Of a stretch of 64,000 nucleotides of DNA, positions 16,629 to 25,303 are shown piece after piece. The stretch covers positions 19,769 to 83,768 of the forward strand of contig NZ_CAMIIE010000007.1 of NCBI RefSeq assembly GCF_946222605.1, read 5' to 3'. Positions within the stretch are counted from its first letter, which is position 1. Every line of letters starts with the position of its first letter. Position numbers and translations under genes: made by a program. The DNA comes from an uncultured Acidocella sp. (GTDB taxonomy: Bacteria > Pseudomonadota > Alphaproteobacteria > Acetobacterales > Acetobacteraceae). The notes below the pieces were generated by a model that saw only the letters and a list, made by a program, of their open reading frames with translations, had not been told where the DNA came from and did no database searches.

Positions 16629-17255
16629 TCAGCCCAGCCGGTCGATGATCCCCGGCAGGTCGGACGGGTGTTCGGCCCGGGCATCGCCCTGCCCCTCGCC
16701 ATAGCCCCAGGGGCAGAAAATCGCCGGCAGGCCCAGCCCGGCGGCGGCTTTCATATCGTTGGCGTGGTCGCCGACCATGATCGCATCCGTCACCTCCAGT
16801 GCGGAGAGCACGGCGGCCAGATGGCGCGGGTCCGGCTTGCGGTAGGGGGTGGAATCCCCACCCAGCACGGCGCCGAAGAAGCGGTTGAGGTCGAGTGCCG
16901 CCAAAACCTCGCGGGTGGCATGCATCGGCTTGTTGGTGCAGATACCGAGCGGCCGGCCCTGCGCCCGCAGCGCCTCCAAGGCCGGGATGATGCCGTCATA
17001 AATCACCGTATGCTTCACCGGATCGACGCCATAAAGCGCCATGAAGCGCTCCAGCTGGGCGGGTTGGGCCGGCTGGCCGTAAAACGCAAAAGCGCGTTCG
17101 ACCAGCACCTTGGCGCCGTCGCCGATCATGCCATGCACCGTCTCCAAGCTCAAAGCCGGGTGGCCGGCCTCGGTGATGACAACATTCAGCTTGGCGGCGA
17201 TGTCCGGCGCCGCGTCGATCAAGGTGCCATCCAGATCGAAGATCACCGCGCGCAT
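16629..17255 (-). CDS. gph: Phosphoglycolate phosphatase-like HAD hydrolase
   Basis: HAD-superfamily phosphatase, probably removing 2-phosphoglycolate formed during DNA repair or oxygenation reactions. 208 residues: motif I FDLDGTLIDAAPDI at residues 5-18, an alpha-helical cap, motif II in GICTNKP, and motif IV in IMVGDHANDMKAA. Gph is the closest family by the DGTLIDAAPDI start; the substrate could be another small phosphomonoester. It is a single gene, divergent from glmS. Confidence 0.8.
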   Translation of the reverse strand: MRAVIFDLDGTLIDAAPDIAAKLNVVITEAGHPALSLETVHGMIGDGAKVLVERAFAFYGQPAQPAQLERFMALYGVDPVKHTVIYDGIIPALEALRAQGRPLGICTNKPMHATREVLAALDLNRFFGAVLGGDSTPYRKPDPRHLAAVLSALEVTDAIMVGDHANDMKAAAGLGLPAIFCPWGYGEGQGDARAEHPSDLPGIIDRLG

Positions 17256-17352
17256 GAAATACTCCGTCGTATTATTTGATTCTCCTGTCCTTTGACATAA
17301 ACCGCCCGCCAGGGCTACCGCAGATGCGAGATCACAGAGAGGTTACAGGCGC

Positions 17353-19170
17353 ATGTGCGGAATCGTTGGTGTTGTGGGTCATGCCGAAGCCGCCCCCTTG
17401 CTGCTGGGCGGGCTGCAGCGCCTGGAATATCGCGGCTATGATTCCGCCGGCATCGCCACCCTGGTTAACGGCCATATCGACCGGCGCCGGGCCGAGGGCA
17501 AGCTGAAGAACCTGGCCGGGGTGCTGGAAGCGGAGCCGCTGGCGGGCACCACCGGCATCGGCCATACGCGCTGGGCGACGCATGGCGCGCCGACCGTCGG
17601 CAACGCCCATCCGCACGCCACCGCCCGGGTGGCGGTGGTGCATAACGGCATCATCGAAAACCATGCCGCGCTGCGCACGGAGCTGGAGGGCAAGGGCCAG
17701 AGCTTTGTCACCGAGACCGATACGGAAGTGGTGGCGCAGCTGGTGGATTACCTGCTGCAAACCGGCCTGCCCCCCATCGAGGCCGCCTCCCAGGCCTTCG
17801 CCCGGCTGGAGGGCGCCTATGCGCTGGCGCTGATCTTCGCCGGGCATCAGGATCTGGTGATCGGCGCCCAGCGTGGCGCGCCGCTGGCGGTGGGGTTCGG
17901 GGCGGAGGAGATGTATCTCGGCTCCGACGCGCTGGCCCTGGCGCCGCTGACCCGCGAGATCGCCTATCTGGAAGATGGCGACTGGGTGGTGGTGACCGCC
18001 AAGGGCGCCACCTTCCATGACGAGCATAACCATGTGGTGCTGCGCCAGAAGAAGCTGACGGCGCTGACCGGAGCGGCCATCGGCAAGGGCAATTTCCGGC
18101 ATTTCATGGAGAAGGAGCTGCATGAGCATCCGGTGGTGATCGGCGATGTGCTGCACCGCATGCTGGAGGGGGAAGCCCCGCGCCTGCCCGCTTTGCCCTT
18201 CGACCTCGCCGGCATCAAGCGCATCACCATGAGCGCCTGTGGCTCCGCCTTCTATGCCGGGCTGACCGCGAAATTCTGGCTGGAGAACCTCGCCCGGGTG
18301 CCGGTGGAGGCGGATGTGGCCAGCGAATTCCGCTATCGCGCCCCGCCGATGGAGGCTGGCGGGCTGGGGCTGCTGGTCAGCCAGAGCGGCGAGACCGCCG
18401 ATACGCTGGCGGCTTTGCGCTATATGAAGGCCGAGGGGCAGAAGATCCTCTCGGTGCTGAATGTGCCGGAGAGCACCATGGCGCGCGAAAGCGACGCGAT
18501 TCTGGAGACCATCGCCGGGCCGGAGATCGGTGTGGCCAGCACCAAGGCCTTCACCGCGCAGATGACCACGCTGGCGGTGTTCGCCCTGGCCCTGGCCCGC
18601 GCCAAGGGCACACAGGGCGAGGCCGAGATTGCCCGGCTGGCCGCCGCCTTGCTGGAAGTGCCGGCGAAAGCCGCCGAAATCCTCGCCAATGAGGCGCCGA
18701 TCCAGAAGCTGGCAGCGCGCATAGCCGAGGCGCGGGACGTGCTCTATCTCGGCCGCGGCGGGTGCTTTCCCATCGCGCTGGAGGGCGCGCTGAAGCTGAA
18801 GGAAATCTCCTATATCCATGCCGAGGGCTATGCGGCGGGCGAGATGAAGCACGGGCCGATCGCGCTGATCGACAAATCCGTGCCGGTGATCGCGATCTGC
18901 CCCTCCGGGCCGCTCTTTGAGAAAACCGCCTCGAATTTGCAGGAGGCGGCGGCGCGGGGCGGGCAGATCGTGGTGTTCTCGGATGCGGACGGCGCCTCCA
19001 AGCTGGCGCCGATCGCGGCGGAGACGATTTTGCTGCCCCCCATCGACCCGTTCGCGGCCCCCATCCTGCACGCGATTCCGGTGCAGATGCTGGCCTATCA
19101 TGTCGCGGTGCTGAAAGGCACGGATGTGGACCAGCCGCGCAACCTGGCGAAATCCGTCACGGTGGAGTGA
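17353..19170 (+). CDS. glmS: Glucosamine-fructose-6-phosphate aminotransferase
   Basis: Makes glucosamine-6-phosphate from fructose-6-phosphate and glutamine, the first step toward UDP-GlcNAc for peptidoglycan and LPS. 605 residues: N-terminal glutamine amidotransferase domain with the catalytic Cys2 in MCGIVGVVG, then two SIS sugar-isomerase domains (TMSACGSAFYAG; EISYIHAEGYAAGEMKHGPIAL) and the canonical C-terminus RNLAKSVTVE. No glmS ribozyme-like structure is apparent in the 97-bp leader. Confidence 0.97.
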   Translation: MCGIVGVVGHAEAAPLLLGGLQRLEYRGYDSAGIATLVNGHIDRRRAEGKLKNLAGVLEAEPLAGTTGIGHTRWATHGAPTVGNAHPHATARVAVVHNGIIENHAALRTELEGKGQSFVTETDTEVVAQLVDYLLQTGLPPIEAASQAFARLEGAYALALIFAGHQDLVIGAQRGAPLAVGFGAEEMYLGSDALALAPLTREIAYLEDGDWVVVTAKGATFHDEHNHVVLRQKKLTALTGAAIGKGNFRHFMEKELHEHPVVIGDVLHRMLEGEAPRLPALPFDLAGIKRITMSACGSAFYAGLTAKFWLENLARVPVEADVASEFRYRAPPMEAGGLGLLVSQSGETADTLAALRYMKAEGQKILSVLNVPESTMARESDAILETIAGPEIGVASTKAFTAQMTTLAVFALALARAKGTQGEAEIARLAAALLEVPAKAAEILANEAPIQKLAARIAEARDVLYLGRGGCFPIALEGALKLKEISYIHAEGYAAGEMKHGPIALIDKSVPVIAICPSGPLFEKTASNLQEAAARGGQIVVFSDADGASKLAPIAAETILLPPIDPFAAPILHAIPVQMLAYHVAVLKGTDVDQPRNLAKSVTVE

Positions 19171-19338
19171 CGGACCGGCAAGCGGATCGATTTATGAATT
19201 CTGAAAATTCGCGGCGATGCAGCGGATTTTCACCCTCCGCTTACCGGGAATAAAATTTGGCAAGATTGTGTTTTTGCGTTTGATGCCGGACGCGAATTCC
19301 GCCTATGGTTGCTCATCCGAGAACAAAGGGTGGGAACG

Positions 19339-19554
19339 ATGAAACAGCTCCACACACTCTCTGCCGCTTCCCGGATTGTCGCGCTGAAGACCCAGCTTGC
19401 TGGCGCCGGCAGTCACGCGCAGGAACGTATCTATATCGAAGATGGCTGGGTGTTTCGCGAACATCACGGCAAATATGTCGAATGTATCTGCCGGAGCGAT
19501 GAAATCGTGAAACCGGCGGACGGGCCGCAAAGCCTGCGTACCGGCCGGGGCTGA
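19339..19554 (+). CDS. Small hypothetical protein
   Basis: 71-residue ORF from ATG 19339 with a plausible GGGTGGGAACG ribosome-binding region. Not recognised. There is no signal peptide or membrane helix. The centre (GRIYIEDGWVFREHHGKYVEC-like, about residues 27-49) alternates charged and aromatic residues and has two cysteines spaced C-I-C. It is flanked by glmS and a convergent secreted-protein gene. The reading frame is short, so conservation would be needed to establish it. Confidence 0.5.
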   Translation: MKQLHTLSAASRIVALKTQLAGAGSHAQERIYIEDGWVFREHHGKYVECICRSDEIVKPADGPQSLRTGRG

Positions 19555-19581
19555 CCCGGCCGAAACCCGGCGCGCGAGCGC

Positions 19582-19905
19582 TTATTCCCCTGTCGGTTGT
19601 TTGGTGGTGCCGCCTGGCCCGGCGATGGGGACGGGCGAGCCGATCGTCGCGGTCGGGTGCAGGGCAATTTGCGGCAGGGTCGGGTTATTCGGCAGGGTTG
19701 GCTGGCTGCCGGCGGGCTTGTGCGCTTCTTTCGGCGCCGGCGCGCTGCTGGGCGGCTTCGCCAAGCCGGGTTGAACCACCGAGCTGTTGGGGTTCTGCGT
19801 GATCGTCGCCGTGCCAGTCGCGGCGCTCTGCGCCAGGGCGGCGCTGCCCAGCCCCATCGCCATCATCAGTCCCAGAGACGATCTTCCCAACGACAACCGG
19901 ACCAT
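19582..19905 (-). CDS. Secreted Pro/Thr-rich small protein
   Basis: 107 residues with an N-terminal signal peptide (hydrophobic LGLMMAMGLGSAALA, cleavage after ALA-Q near residue 25). The mature chain is dominated by Pro, Thr, Asn and Ala and has no recognisable domain. Low-complexity, probably disordered periplasmic or secreted protein. It resembles in style the small secreted proteins at 51376-52503, but no clear sequence relationship is visible. Confidence 0.55.
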   Translation of the reverse strand: MVRLSLGRSSLGLMMAMGLGSAALAQSAATGTATITQNPNSSVVQPGLAKPPSSAPAPKEAHKPAGSQPTLPNNPTLPQIALHPTATIGSPVPIAGPGGTTKQPTGE

Positions 19906-20045
19906 CGCACGCTCCTTACCTCTCGGTCATCTGAGATATAGGCACAGACCGGCGGATTTTCATATGCGCCAACCGGTTATGTTTGCGTATCGGCCTGGCT
20001 TGCGGCGCCTCTTGCGCTTTCACCGTCACACCCTAATTTGCCGCC

Positions 20046-20855
20046 ATGGCGCCTCCCCTTCCCCCGGTTTCGTGCAGCTGGCCGGCCCAGCGCCTGGCTG
20101 AGGGAGAGCCCCCCCAAGCGGTGGCGCGGCAACTGGCGGAAGAGACGCCGATCAGCCTCAGCTACAATACCATGCGCCATGCGGTGATGATGGCCACGGC
20201 CCGGGATATCGAGGATTTTTGTGTCGGATTCTCGTTGACGGAGGGCATTGTGACGCGGGCCGAGGAGATCCGCTCCATCGCCCTGACCGCCGGCCCGGAG
20301 GGGATCACGGCCGATCTGCGCATCCCGGCCGAAGCCTTTCATAACTTGATGCAGGCGGCGCGGCGCACCGTCGTCGGCCGCACCGGCTGCGGCGTTTGCG
20401 GGGTGGAGGATGCGGGCCAGATTTTGCGGCCCTTGCCCCACCTGCCGGATGGCCCGGCGGCATCGCTGGCCGCGATCCGCCATGCGTTGGGCACGCTGGA
20501 GGCGCATCAGGCGCTGAACCGCGACGTGCATATGGTGCATGGCGCCGCCTGGTGCGGGCCGGACGGGGAAATCAGGCTGATCCGCGAGGATGTCGGCCGG
20601 CATAATGCGCTGGACAAGCTGATCGGGGCGGGGATGCGCGGCGGGGTCGATTTCGCCGATGGATTCTGCCTGCTGACCTCGCGCTGCTCTTACGAGATGG
20701 TGCAGAAGGCGGTGATTGCCGGGATGCGCATAATTGTGGCGATTTCCGCGCCCACCGGGCTGGCGCTGCGAGTGGCGGCGCAGGCGGGGCTGACGGTGCT
20801 GGCGATCGCGCGGCGCGACGGCCAGATTTTGTTCACGGGAAATATAGCGGAATAA
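20046..20855 (+). CDS. fdhD: Formate dehydrogenase accessory sulfurtransferase FdhD
   Basis: Transfers sulfur from a cysteine desulfurase to the molybdenum/tungsten-bis-MGD cofactor of formate dehydrogenase. 269 residues with the conserved CxxC in RTGCGVCG (Cys115, Cys118), VMMATARDIEDFCVGFSLTEGI, and REDVGRHNALDKLIG. It stands alone, with no formate dehydrogenase structural gene in the window, so its client enzyme must be encoded elsewhere. Confidence 0.94.
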   Translation: MAPPLPPVSCSWPAQRLAEGEPPQAVARQLAEETPISLSYNTMRHAVMMATARDIEDFCVGFSLTEGIVTRAEEIRSIALTAGPEGITADLRIPAEAFHNLMQAARRTVVGRTGCGVCGVEDAGQILRPLPHLPDGPAASLAAIRHALGTLEAHQALNRDVHMVHGAAWCGPDGEIRLIREDVGRHNALDKLIGAGMRGGVDFADGFCLLTSRCSYEMVQKAVIAGMRIIVAISAPTGLALRVAAQAGLTVLAIARRDGQILFTGNIAE

Positions 20856-21034
20856 AGCTGTTTGGCGCCGCTTTTCTGAATATTGGGCGGGATGAGAATG
20901 CCCCGTCCCAACAAGACTGTCCGGCTCTGCGGCGTGTGATATCGGCATAACTTTTATAACTTTATGCCATGGCTTTGGAAACGGTAATCAGGTCCGGCTT
21001 TCATGTGGGCGGCGTTTGTTTTAAATGCTCGCCC

Positions 21035-21532
21035 ATGAAGAGATTGCTCGTCACCTCCCTGCTCGCTTTGCTCCCCGCCACCGCCCTGGCCGCCGGCCCG
21101 ACCGCCCTTGGCCCCAATGGCGGCAAATATGGCGACTGGACAGCCGCCACCTATGGTAGCGGGGCGGCGAAGATCTGCTATGCCTTCACCATTGTGCACA
21201 GCGCCAAGCCGGCGATCGCCTCGCGCGGCAAGGTGATGCTGACGGTGACCAACCGCAAGGGCTCGGCCAACGAGGTCTCGGTGACCGCCGGCTATGATTA
21301 CCCCAAGGACGCCAAGGTGAAGCTGACCGTCGGCCCCCAGGATTTCGGTTTCTATACCCAGAAGAATGTCGCCTTCACCGCCGATGGTGCGAAAGCCGTG
21401 GCCGCGTTCAAGGCCGGCAATGACGCGGTCGTCACCAGCCCCGGGCCGAAGGGCAAGATCACCGTCACCGACCAGTTCTCCCTCTCCGGCTTCTCCGCCG
21501 CCTACAAGGCGATATCAGACGCATGTCAGTGA
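21035..21532 (+). CDS. Invasion-associated locus B (IalB) family secreted protein
   Basis: 165 residues: signal peptide MKRLLVTSLLALLPATALAA, then a single beta-rich domain starting at GGKYGDWTA and ending in ISDAC, the usual layout of IalB-like proteins. These are periplasmic proteins of unknown biochemical role; the name comes from Bartonella and does not imply virulence here. The start at 21035 is chosen because it begins the signal peptide. It overlaps rlmN by 10 bp; an IalB-rlmN pairing is also seen in other alphaproteobacteria (recalled, not checked). Confidence 0.75.
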   Translation: MKRLLVTSLLALLPATALAAGPTALGPNGGKYGDWTAATYGSGAAKICYAFTIVHSAKPAIASRGKVMLTVTNRKGSANEVSVTAGYDYPKDAKVKLTVGPQDFGFYTQKNVAFTADGAKAVAAFKAGNDAVVTSPGPKGKITVTDQFSLSGFSAAYKAISDACQ

Positions 21533-22695
21533 CACTCGACCTCACCGCCGCTGAACGCGAGCGGATACTCGCCAAGGCGGCGCATTTCTCGCCGCCGCCG
21601 CATATCTTGCCGGATGGGCGGCGGGATCTGGTCGGGCTGTCGCGCGAGGAGCTGCTGGAGGAGGTGGAGGCGTTCGGCGAGAAGCCGTTCCGCGCCAAGC
21701 AGCTCTGGCACTGGATCTATCATCAGGGCGTGCGGGACTTCTCCGCGATGTCCAACATCGCCAAGCCCTTGCAGGAGAAGCTGGCGCAGCGTTTCGTCAT
21801 CGGCCGGCCGGAGGTGGCGACCGACCAGCTCTCCAAGGACGAGACCCGTAAATTCCTGTTCCGCTTCCGCGACCATGAGGCGGTTGAGACGGTCTATATT
21901 CCGGATCGCCAGGAGGATCGCGGCGCGGTCTGCCTCTCCTCCCAGGTCGGCTGCACCCTCTCCTGCCGCTTCTGCCATACCGGCACGCAGCGCCTCTCGC
22001 GCAACCTCTCGGCGGCGGAGATCGTCGGCCAGTTCATGGCGGCGCGCGATGCCTATGGCGAATGGCCGAGCCCGCGCGGGGAGACGCCGCGCCTGCTCTC
22101 CACCATCGTGCTGATGGGCATGGGCGAGCCGCTTTATAATTACGAGAATGTCGCCAAGGCGATGAAGATCATCATGGATGGCGAGGGCATCGCGCTCTCG
22201 CGCCGGCGCATCACCCTCTCCACCTCCGGCGTGGTGCCGATGATGGACCGGGCCGGCGAGGAGCTGGGGGTGAACCTGGCCGTGTCGCTGCATGCGGTGC
22301 GCGATGATCTGCGTGACGAGCTGGTGCCGCTGAACCGCAAATACCCGATCAAGGAGCTGATCGCGGCCTGCCATCGCTATCCCAGCGCCTCCAATGCGCG
22401 GCGCATCACGTTTGAATATGTGATGCTGCGCGGGGTGAATGATTCCGAGGCCGAGGCGCATGAGCTGGTGCGGCTGATCGCCGGGCTGCCGGCGAAGGTG
22501 AACCTGATCCCCTTCAACCCCTGGCCGGGCTCCGCTTATCAGCCGAGCACGCCCGAGGCGCTGAAGAAATTCGCCAATATCGTGATGCAGGCCGGCTATG
22601 CCTCGCCCATCCGCGCCCCGCGCGGGCGCGATATTCTGGCGGCGTGCGGGCAGTTGAAGAGCGAAGTCGAGACGCAACAGAACGCCGCCGAGTAG
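21523..22695 (+). CDS. rlmN: 23S rRNA (adenine-2503-C2)-methyltransferase RlmN
   Basis: Radical-SAM enzyme that methylates A2503 of 23S rRNA and A37 of some tRNAs. 390 residues, with the 4Fe-4S motif CTLSCRFC (Cys144, 148, 151) and conserved flanks QVGCTLSCRFCHTGTQ, VLMGMGEPL and ITLSTSGVVPM. The catalytic C-terminal Cys is in RGRDILAACGQL. ATG 21523 lies inside the end of the IalB-family gene, indicating coupling. Confidence 0.96.
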   Translation: MSVTLDLTAAERERILAKAAHFSPPPHILPDGRRDLVGLSREELLEEVEAFGEKPFRAKQLWHWIYHQGVRDFSAMSNIAKPLQEKLAQRFVIGRPEVATDQLSKDETRKFLFRFRDHEAVETVYIPDRQEDRGAVCLSSQVGCTLSCRFCHTGTQRLSRNLSAAEIVGQFMAARDAYGEWPSPRGETPRLLSTIVLMGMGEPLYNYENVAKAMKIIMDGEGIALSRRRITLSTSGVVPMMDRAGEELGVNLAVSLHAVRDDLRDELVPLNRKYPIKELIAACHRYPSASNARRITFEYVMLRGVNDSEAEAHELVRLIAGLPAKVNLIPFNPWPGSAYQPSTPEALKKFANIVMQAGYASPIRAPRGRDILAACGQLKSEVETQQNAAE

Positions 22696-22709
22696 GCGCG
22701 GCGAAAGAC

Positions 22710-22754
22710 ATGGGGGCTTTTTGAAAAAAGCCCCCATACCCCCAAAAACTTTTG
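22710..22754 (-). repeat. Intergenic hairpin-family element, copy 2
   Basis: Lies between the convergent rlmN and lipoprotein genes. Near-perfect stem: ATGGGGGC, T5, G, A6, GCCCCCAT (22710-22737), then ACCCCCAAAAACTTTTG. Read on the minus strand, downstream of the lipoprotein gene, the order is AAAAGTTTTTGGGGG followed by the hairpin, the same orientation relative to a gene as the other copies. Confidence 0.7.
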
Positions 22755-22772
22755 GCTACCGTACGCGGGTGG

Positions 22773-23270
22773 TTACGCCGCCGGTGTGCCAGGCACGCCG
22801 GGGGGCGGGATGGGCTGGACAGGTTCGGGCGGGCGGGTTTCTACCGCACTCGGCGTTGCCCCCATAGCCGGCGCGGCCGGGGTGTTCGGCGGGGGGGATT
22901 CCAGGCAGCCGCGCACCGTGTTGGCGCAATAGGCATCCACCGCCGCCACTGCGTTTTTCTCGCCGACATAGCGCACGGATGTGACTTTGCCGTCATCCAC
23001 CCGGAAAATCGTATGGCAATAGCCGCCATAGGATTTGCTGATGCCGCCGATCAGCGGAATGGTGAGCCCGGTCGAGCTGGTCGAGGTCGCGTAATAGGTC
23101 AGAATATCGGTGCCGCCGAAGCTGGCTTTCTCATCCGGCACCCCCGCGCAGGTCTCCAGCTGTAATTCCGTGAGCCCGACCAGCTGGTGCTGCGCCTTCA
23201 GCGCCACCCGCGAATCATTCACCGCGCAGCCGCCCAGGCCCAGCAATGTCAGCAAAATCAGACGCCGCAT
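22773..23270 (-). CDS. Predicted outer-membrane lipoprotein
   Basis: 165 residues with a lipoprotein signal: MRRLILLTLLGLGGC, lipobox L-G-G-C with Cys15. The mature part (about 16-130) contains four more cysteines and a conserved-looking segment SKSYGGYCHTIFRVDDGKV. The C-terminal 40 residues are Pro-rich. Not recognised beyond being a conserved-type hypothetical lipoprotein. It is convergent with rlmN. Confidence 0.75.
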   Translation of the reverse strand: MRRLILLTLLGLGGCAVNDSRVALKAQHQLVGLTELQLETCAGVPDEKASFGGTDILTYYATSTSSTGLTIPLIGGISKSYGGYCHTIFRVDDGKVTSVRYVGEKNAVAAVDAYCANTVRGCLESPPPNTPAAPAMGATPSAVETRPPEPVQPIPPPGVPGTPAA

Positions 23271-23488
23271 GAAGATCCTTTCCTTGCCGTATGGGTTTGC
23301 TTAACCAAGCCATCCGCGCCCGCCCACAACCAAAACATGAAGATGAGATAAGGCGTCACCACCCCGCAACGCCCCCTGCGCCGCAACATAAGCTTACCTT
23401 TGGAAAGCCTTATTTTCGCTTGAACATGGTCATCTTCTCCCGACATCTCCGGCTGAGGATGGCCAAAGCGAAGACAGGAGAACGAGAT

Positions 23489-24181
23489 ATGGGCGTGTAT
23501 CTGATCAGTGGCGGGGCCAAGGGCATCGGGGCGGGCATCGCGGCGAAATTGCTGGCGGACGGGCATCGTGTCGTCATCGCCGACAAGGCCAGGCCCGAGA
23601 GCAGCGCCGCCCGCGCGGTGATCTGCGATGTCTCGGACCCGGCACAGGTGGCCAGCCTGTTCACCGGCATCGAGGCGGTGGAGGAGCGGCTGGACGGCAT
23701 CATCTGCAATGCCGGCTTCATGATCCGCAAGCCTCTGGAGGAGCTGACGCCGGAAGAGTTCAACGCGGTGCTGGCCACCAACCTCACCAGCGCCTTCCTG
23801 CTGGTGCGCTGCGGCGCCAAGATGCTGCGCGCCAGCAAGGGGGCGGTTGTCACCATCGCCTCCACCCGCGCCCATATGTCGGAGCCGGATACGGAATCCT
23901 ACGCCGCTTCCAAGGGCGGGCTGGTGGCGCTGACCCATGCGCTGGCGGTTAGCCTGGGGCCGGAGATTCGGGTGAACTGCATTTCGCCAGGCTGGATCGA
24001 TACCGGCCATTACGACATCCGCCCCGAGGACCACGCCCAGCACCCGGCCGGGCGGGTTGGCAAGGTCGAGGATATCGCCAATCTGGCGGCGTTTCTGCTG
24101 GGGCCGGATGCGGCCTTCATCACCGGGGCGGAGTTCACCGTCGATGGGGGCATGACCCGGAAGATGATTTATGCCGAATAG
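23489..24181 (+). CDS. SDR family NAD(P)-dependent oxidoreductase
   Basis: Short-chain dehydrogenase of unknown substrate. 231 residues from ATG 23489, which has a strong AGGAG at -11. Cofactor motif GGAKGIGAG (8-16), NAG (74-76), catalytic Ser125, Tyr138 and Lys142 (YAASK), and the usual C-terminal GGM near the end. The longer frame from 23291 adds 66 residues unlike the family and is rejected. Lacking the acidic residue after beta-2 that marks NAD preference (IADKARP does hold an Asp), the cofactor is left open. Confidence 0.9.
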   Translation: MGVYLISGGAKGIGAGIAAKLLADGHRVVIADKARPESSAARAVICDVSDPAQVASLFTGIEAVEERLDGIICNAGFMIRKPLEELTPEEFNAVLATNLTSAFLLVRCGAKMLRASKGAVVTIASTRAHMSEPDTESYAASKGGLVALTHALAVSLGPEIRVNCISPGWIDTGHYDIRPEDHAQHPAGRVGKVEDIANLAAFLLGPDAAFITGAEFTVDGGMTRKMIYAE

Positions 24182-24183
24182 AT

Positions 24184-24225
24184 TTGACATTCGACTGTGT
24201 TTAGATATATCTAAAAGTATCTAAA
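24184..24225 (+). promoter_or_regulatory. Promoter and operator of the padR gene
   Basis: TTGACA (24184-24189) is a good -35. A perfect 16-bp palindrome, TTTAGATATATCTAAA, spans 24200-24215 over the expected -10, and a third half-site TATCTAAA follows at 24218-24225. YqjI/PadR-type repressors bind inverted TATCTA-like repeats in their own promoters, so autoregulation is likely. Confidence 0.75.
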
Positions 24226-24248
24226 CCATCAGAAGGATGAATCCTCTC

Positions 24249-24815
24249 ATGAAACCCCATCATTTTTCCGGCCTTTGGCACGAACATCCCGGCCGCCGCT
24301 TCATGCGCGATATGCGTGAACGGCTGGAGGAGCGTGACCCGCGGCACCATCGCGGCGGCCGGCTGAAGCGCCTGCTGGAACATGGCGATCTGCGGCTGCT
24401 GCTGCTCAACCTGATCAATGAAAGCCCGCGCCATGGCTATGAGCTGATCAAGGCGATCGAGGAGCTGACCGGCGGCGCCTATGTGCCCAGCCCCGGCGTG
24501 ATCTACCCGACCCTCACCATGCTCGAAGAGATGGGCCAGGTTGAGGCGACCACCGAAGGCGCGAAGAAGCTCTTCACCATCACCGAGGCCGGGCGCGAGA
24601 TGCTCAACCGTTCGCGCCCCGTGCTGGAGGCGATGCTGGAGCGGATCAGCCTCGCCACCCCGTCCCACGCCTCGGTGCTGCCGGTGCGCCGGGCGATGGA
24701 GAATCTGCGCACGGCGCTGCGCATGCGCTTTGGCGGCCGCGATGCCGATGCGCAGACCCTGACCCAGGTGACCGAGATGATCGACGATCTGGTGCGCAAG
24801 ATCGAGGCGCTCTGA
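24249..24815 (+). CDS. PadR-family metal-sensing regulator, YqjI-like
   Basis: 188 residues. The DNA-binding PadR domain (about 45-125: HGDLRLLLLNLINE, HGYELIKAIEELTGG, PSPGVIYPTLTMLEEMG) is very close to E. coli YqjI, a repressor whose iron/nickel binding relieves repression. As in YqjI, a His- and Arg-rich N-terminal extension precedes it (KPHHF, WHEHPG, PRHHRGG), which probably binds metal. No Cys-rich segment is present, so binding would rely on His. Start ATG 24249 is preferred because AGAAGG abuts the ATG at 24237. It is followed by a DUF2218 gene. Confidence 0.85.
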   Translation: MKPHHFSGLWHEHPGRRFMRDMRERLEERDPRHHRGGRLKRLLEHGDLRLLLLNLINESPRHGYELIKAIEELTGGAYVPSPGVIYPTLTMLEEMGQVEATTEGAKKLFTITEAGREMLNRSRPVLEAMLERISLATPSHASVLPVRRAMENLRTALRMRFGGRDADAQTLTQVTEMIDDLVRKIEAL

Positions 24816-24828
24816 ACCGAGACGACCC

Positions 24829-24848
24829 GCGCGGGGGAAGCCCCGCGC
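24829..24848 (+). other. Hairpin between padR and DUF2218 genes
   Basis: GCGCGGGG (24829-24836), loop GAAG, CCCCGCGC (24841-24848): a perfect 8-bp GC stem in the 78-bp spacer. No T tract follows, so it is more likely an mRNA processing or stability element than a terminator. Function is inferred only. Confidence 0.5.
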
Positions 24849-24893
24849 CTGACGACCAAGGCGGGCGAGCAGCCCTGAAGGAGACCGCGACGC

Positions 24894-25196
24894 ATGAATG
24901 CCACGGCCATCATCCCAACCGCCCAGGCGCGGGACTATCTTGGGCAATTTGTCAGCCATTTCGCGCCCCGCCTGCCGGCGCTGCGCGAGGCTGACAACAG
25001 CGCCGGGGAGGTCAGCTTTTCCACCGGCCTCTGCACGCTGGATGCGGATGCGCGCAAGCTCTCCATCATCGTCAATGCTGGCGACGCGCAGGCCTTGGAA
25101 GCGTTGAAGCGCACCATCGACCAGCATTTGCTGCTTCTGGCGGCGCAGGAGGAGCTGGCGATTGAATGGAGCCAGCACCCGGCGCCGGATTGCTGA
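24894..25196 (+). CDS. DUF2218 family protein
   Basis: 100 residues, with AAGGAGA upstream of the ATG. The sequence fits DUF2218: an N-terminal TAQARDYLGQFVSHFAPRLP, a central FSTGLCTLDADARKLSIIVNAGDAQALEALKRTIDQHL, and EWSQ at the end. DUF2218 domains occur alone or fused to siderophore-interacting/ferric-reductase proteins, the same kind of target YqjI controls. The adjacent YqjI-like regulator therefore suggests a role in iron or metal handling. No reductase gene is present here. Confidence 0.82.
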   Translation: MNATAIIPTAQARDYLGQFVSHFAPRLPALREADNSAGEVSFSTGLCTLDADARKLSIIVNAGDAQALEALKRTIDQHLLLLAAQEELAIEWSQHPAPDC

Positions 25197-25200
25197 AAAA

Positions 25201-25286
25201 CTTCCGGGGTGTTGGCTACGTCTTCGCCAACACCCCGGAGGTTTTCGCCGCTTTTTTGTAACACAGCGGCACCAAAAAACGTTTGC
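25201..25286 (-). repeat. Composite hairpin-family element, copy 3
   Basis: Two hairpins. The first has a perfect 13-bp stem, CCGGGGTGTTGGC (25204-25216) with GCCAACACCCCGG (25226-25238). The second is a degenerate core copy, GCCGC TTTTTTG ... AGCGGC (25247-25270), with tail CCAAAAAACGTTTG. On the minus strand the element follows the LpxL-like gene. The first hairpin reappears at 34854-34887. Confidence 0.65.
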
Positions 25287-25303
25287 AACTTTACAGGCGA
25301 ATT

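Noticed and set aside
17256..17352. glmS ribozyme in the glmS leader
   Set aside because: The 97-bp leader is too short and lacks the conserved core; such ribozymes are mainly a Gram-positive feature.
17332..19101. 589-codon open frame on the minus strand opposite glmS
   Set aside because: Shadow of glmS: composition is His/Gln/Arg-rich and there is no ribosome-binding site or recognisable domain.
24829..24848. Intrinsic terminator between padR and DUF2218
   Set aside because: The GC hairpin has no following T tract, and the downstream gene has its own good Shine-Dalgarno sequence, so a shared transcript is more likely.
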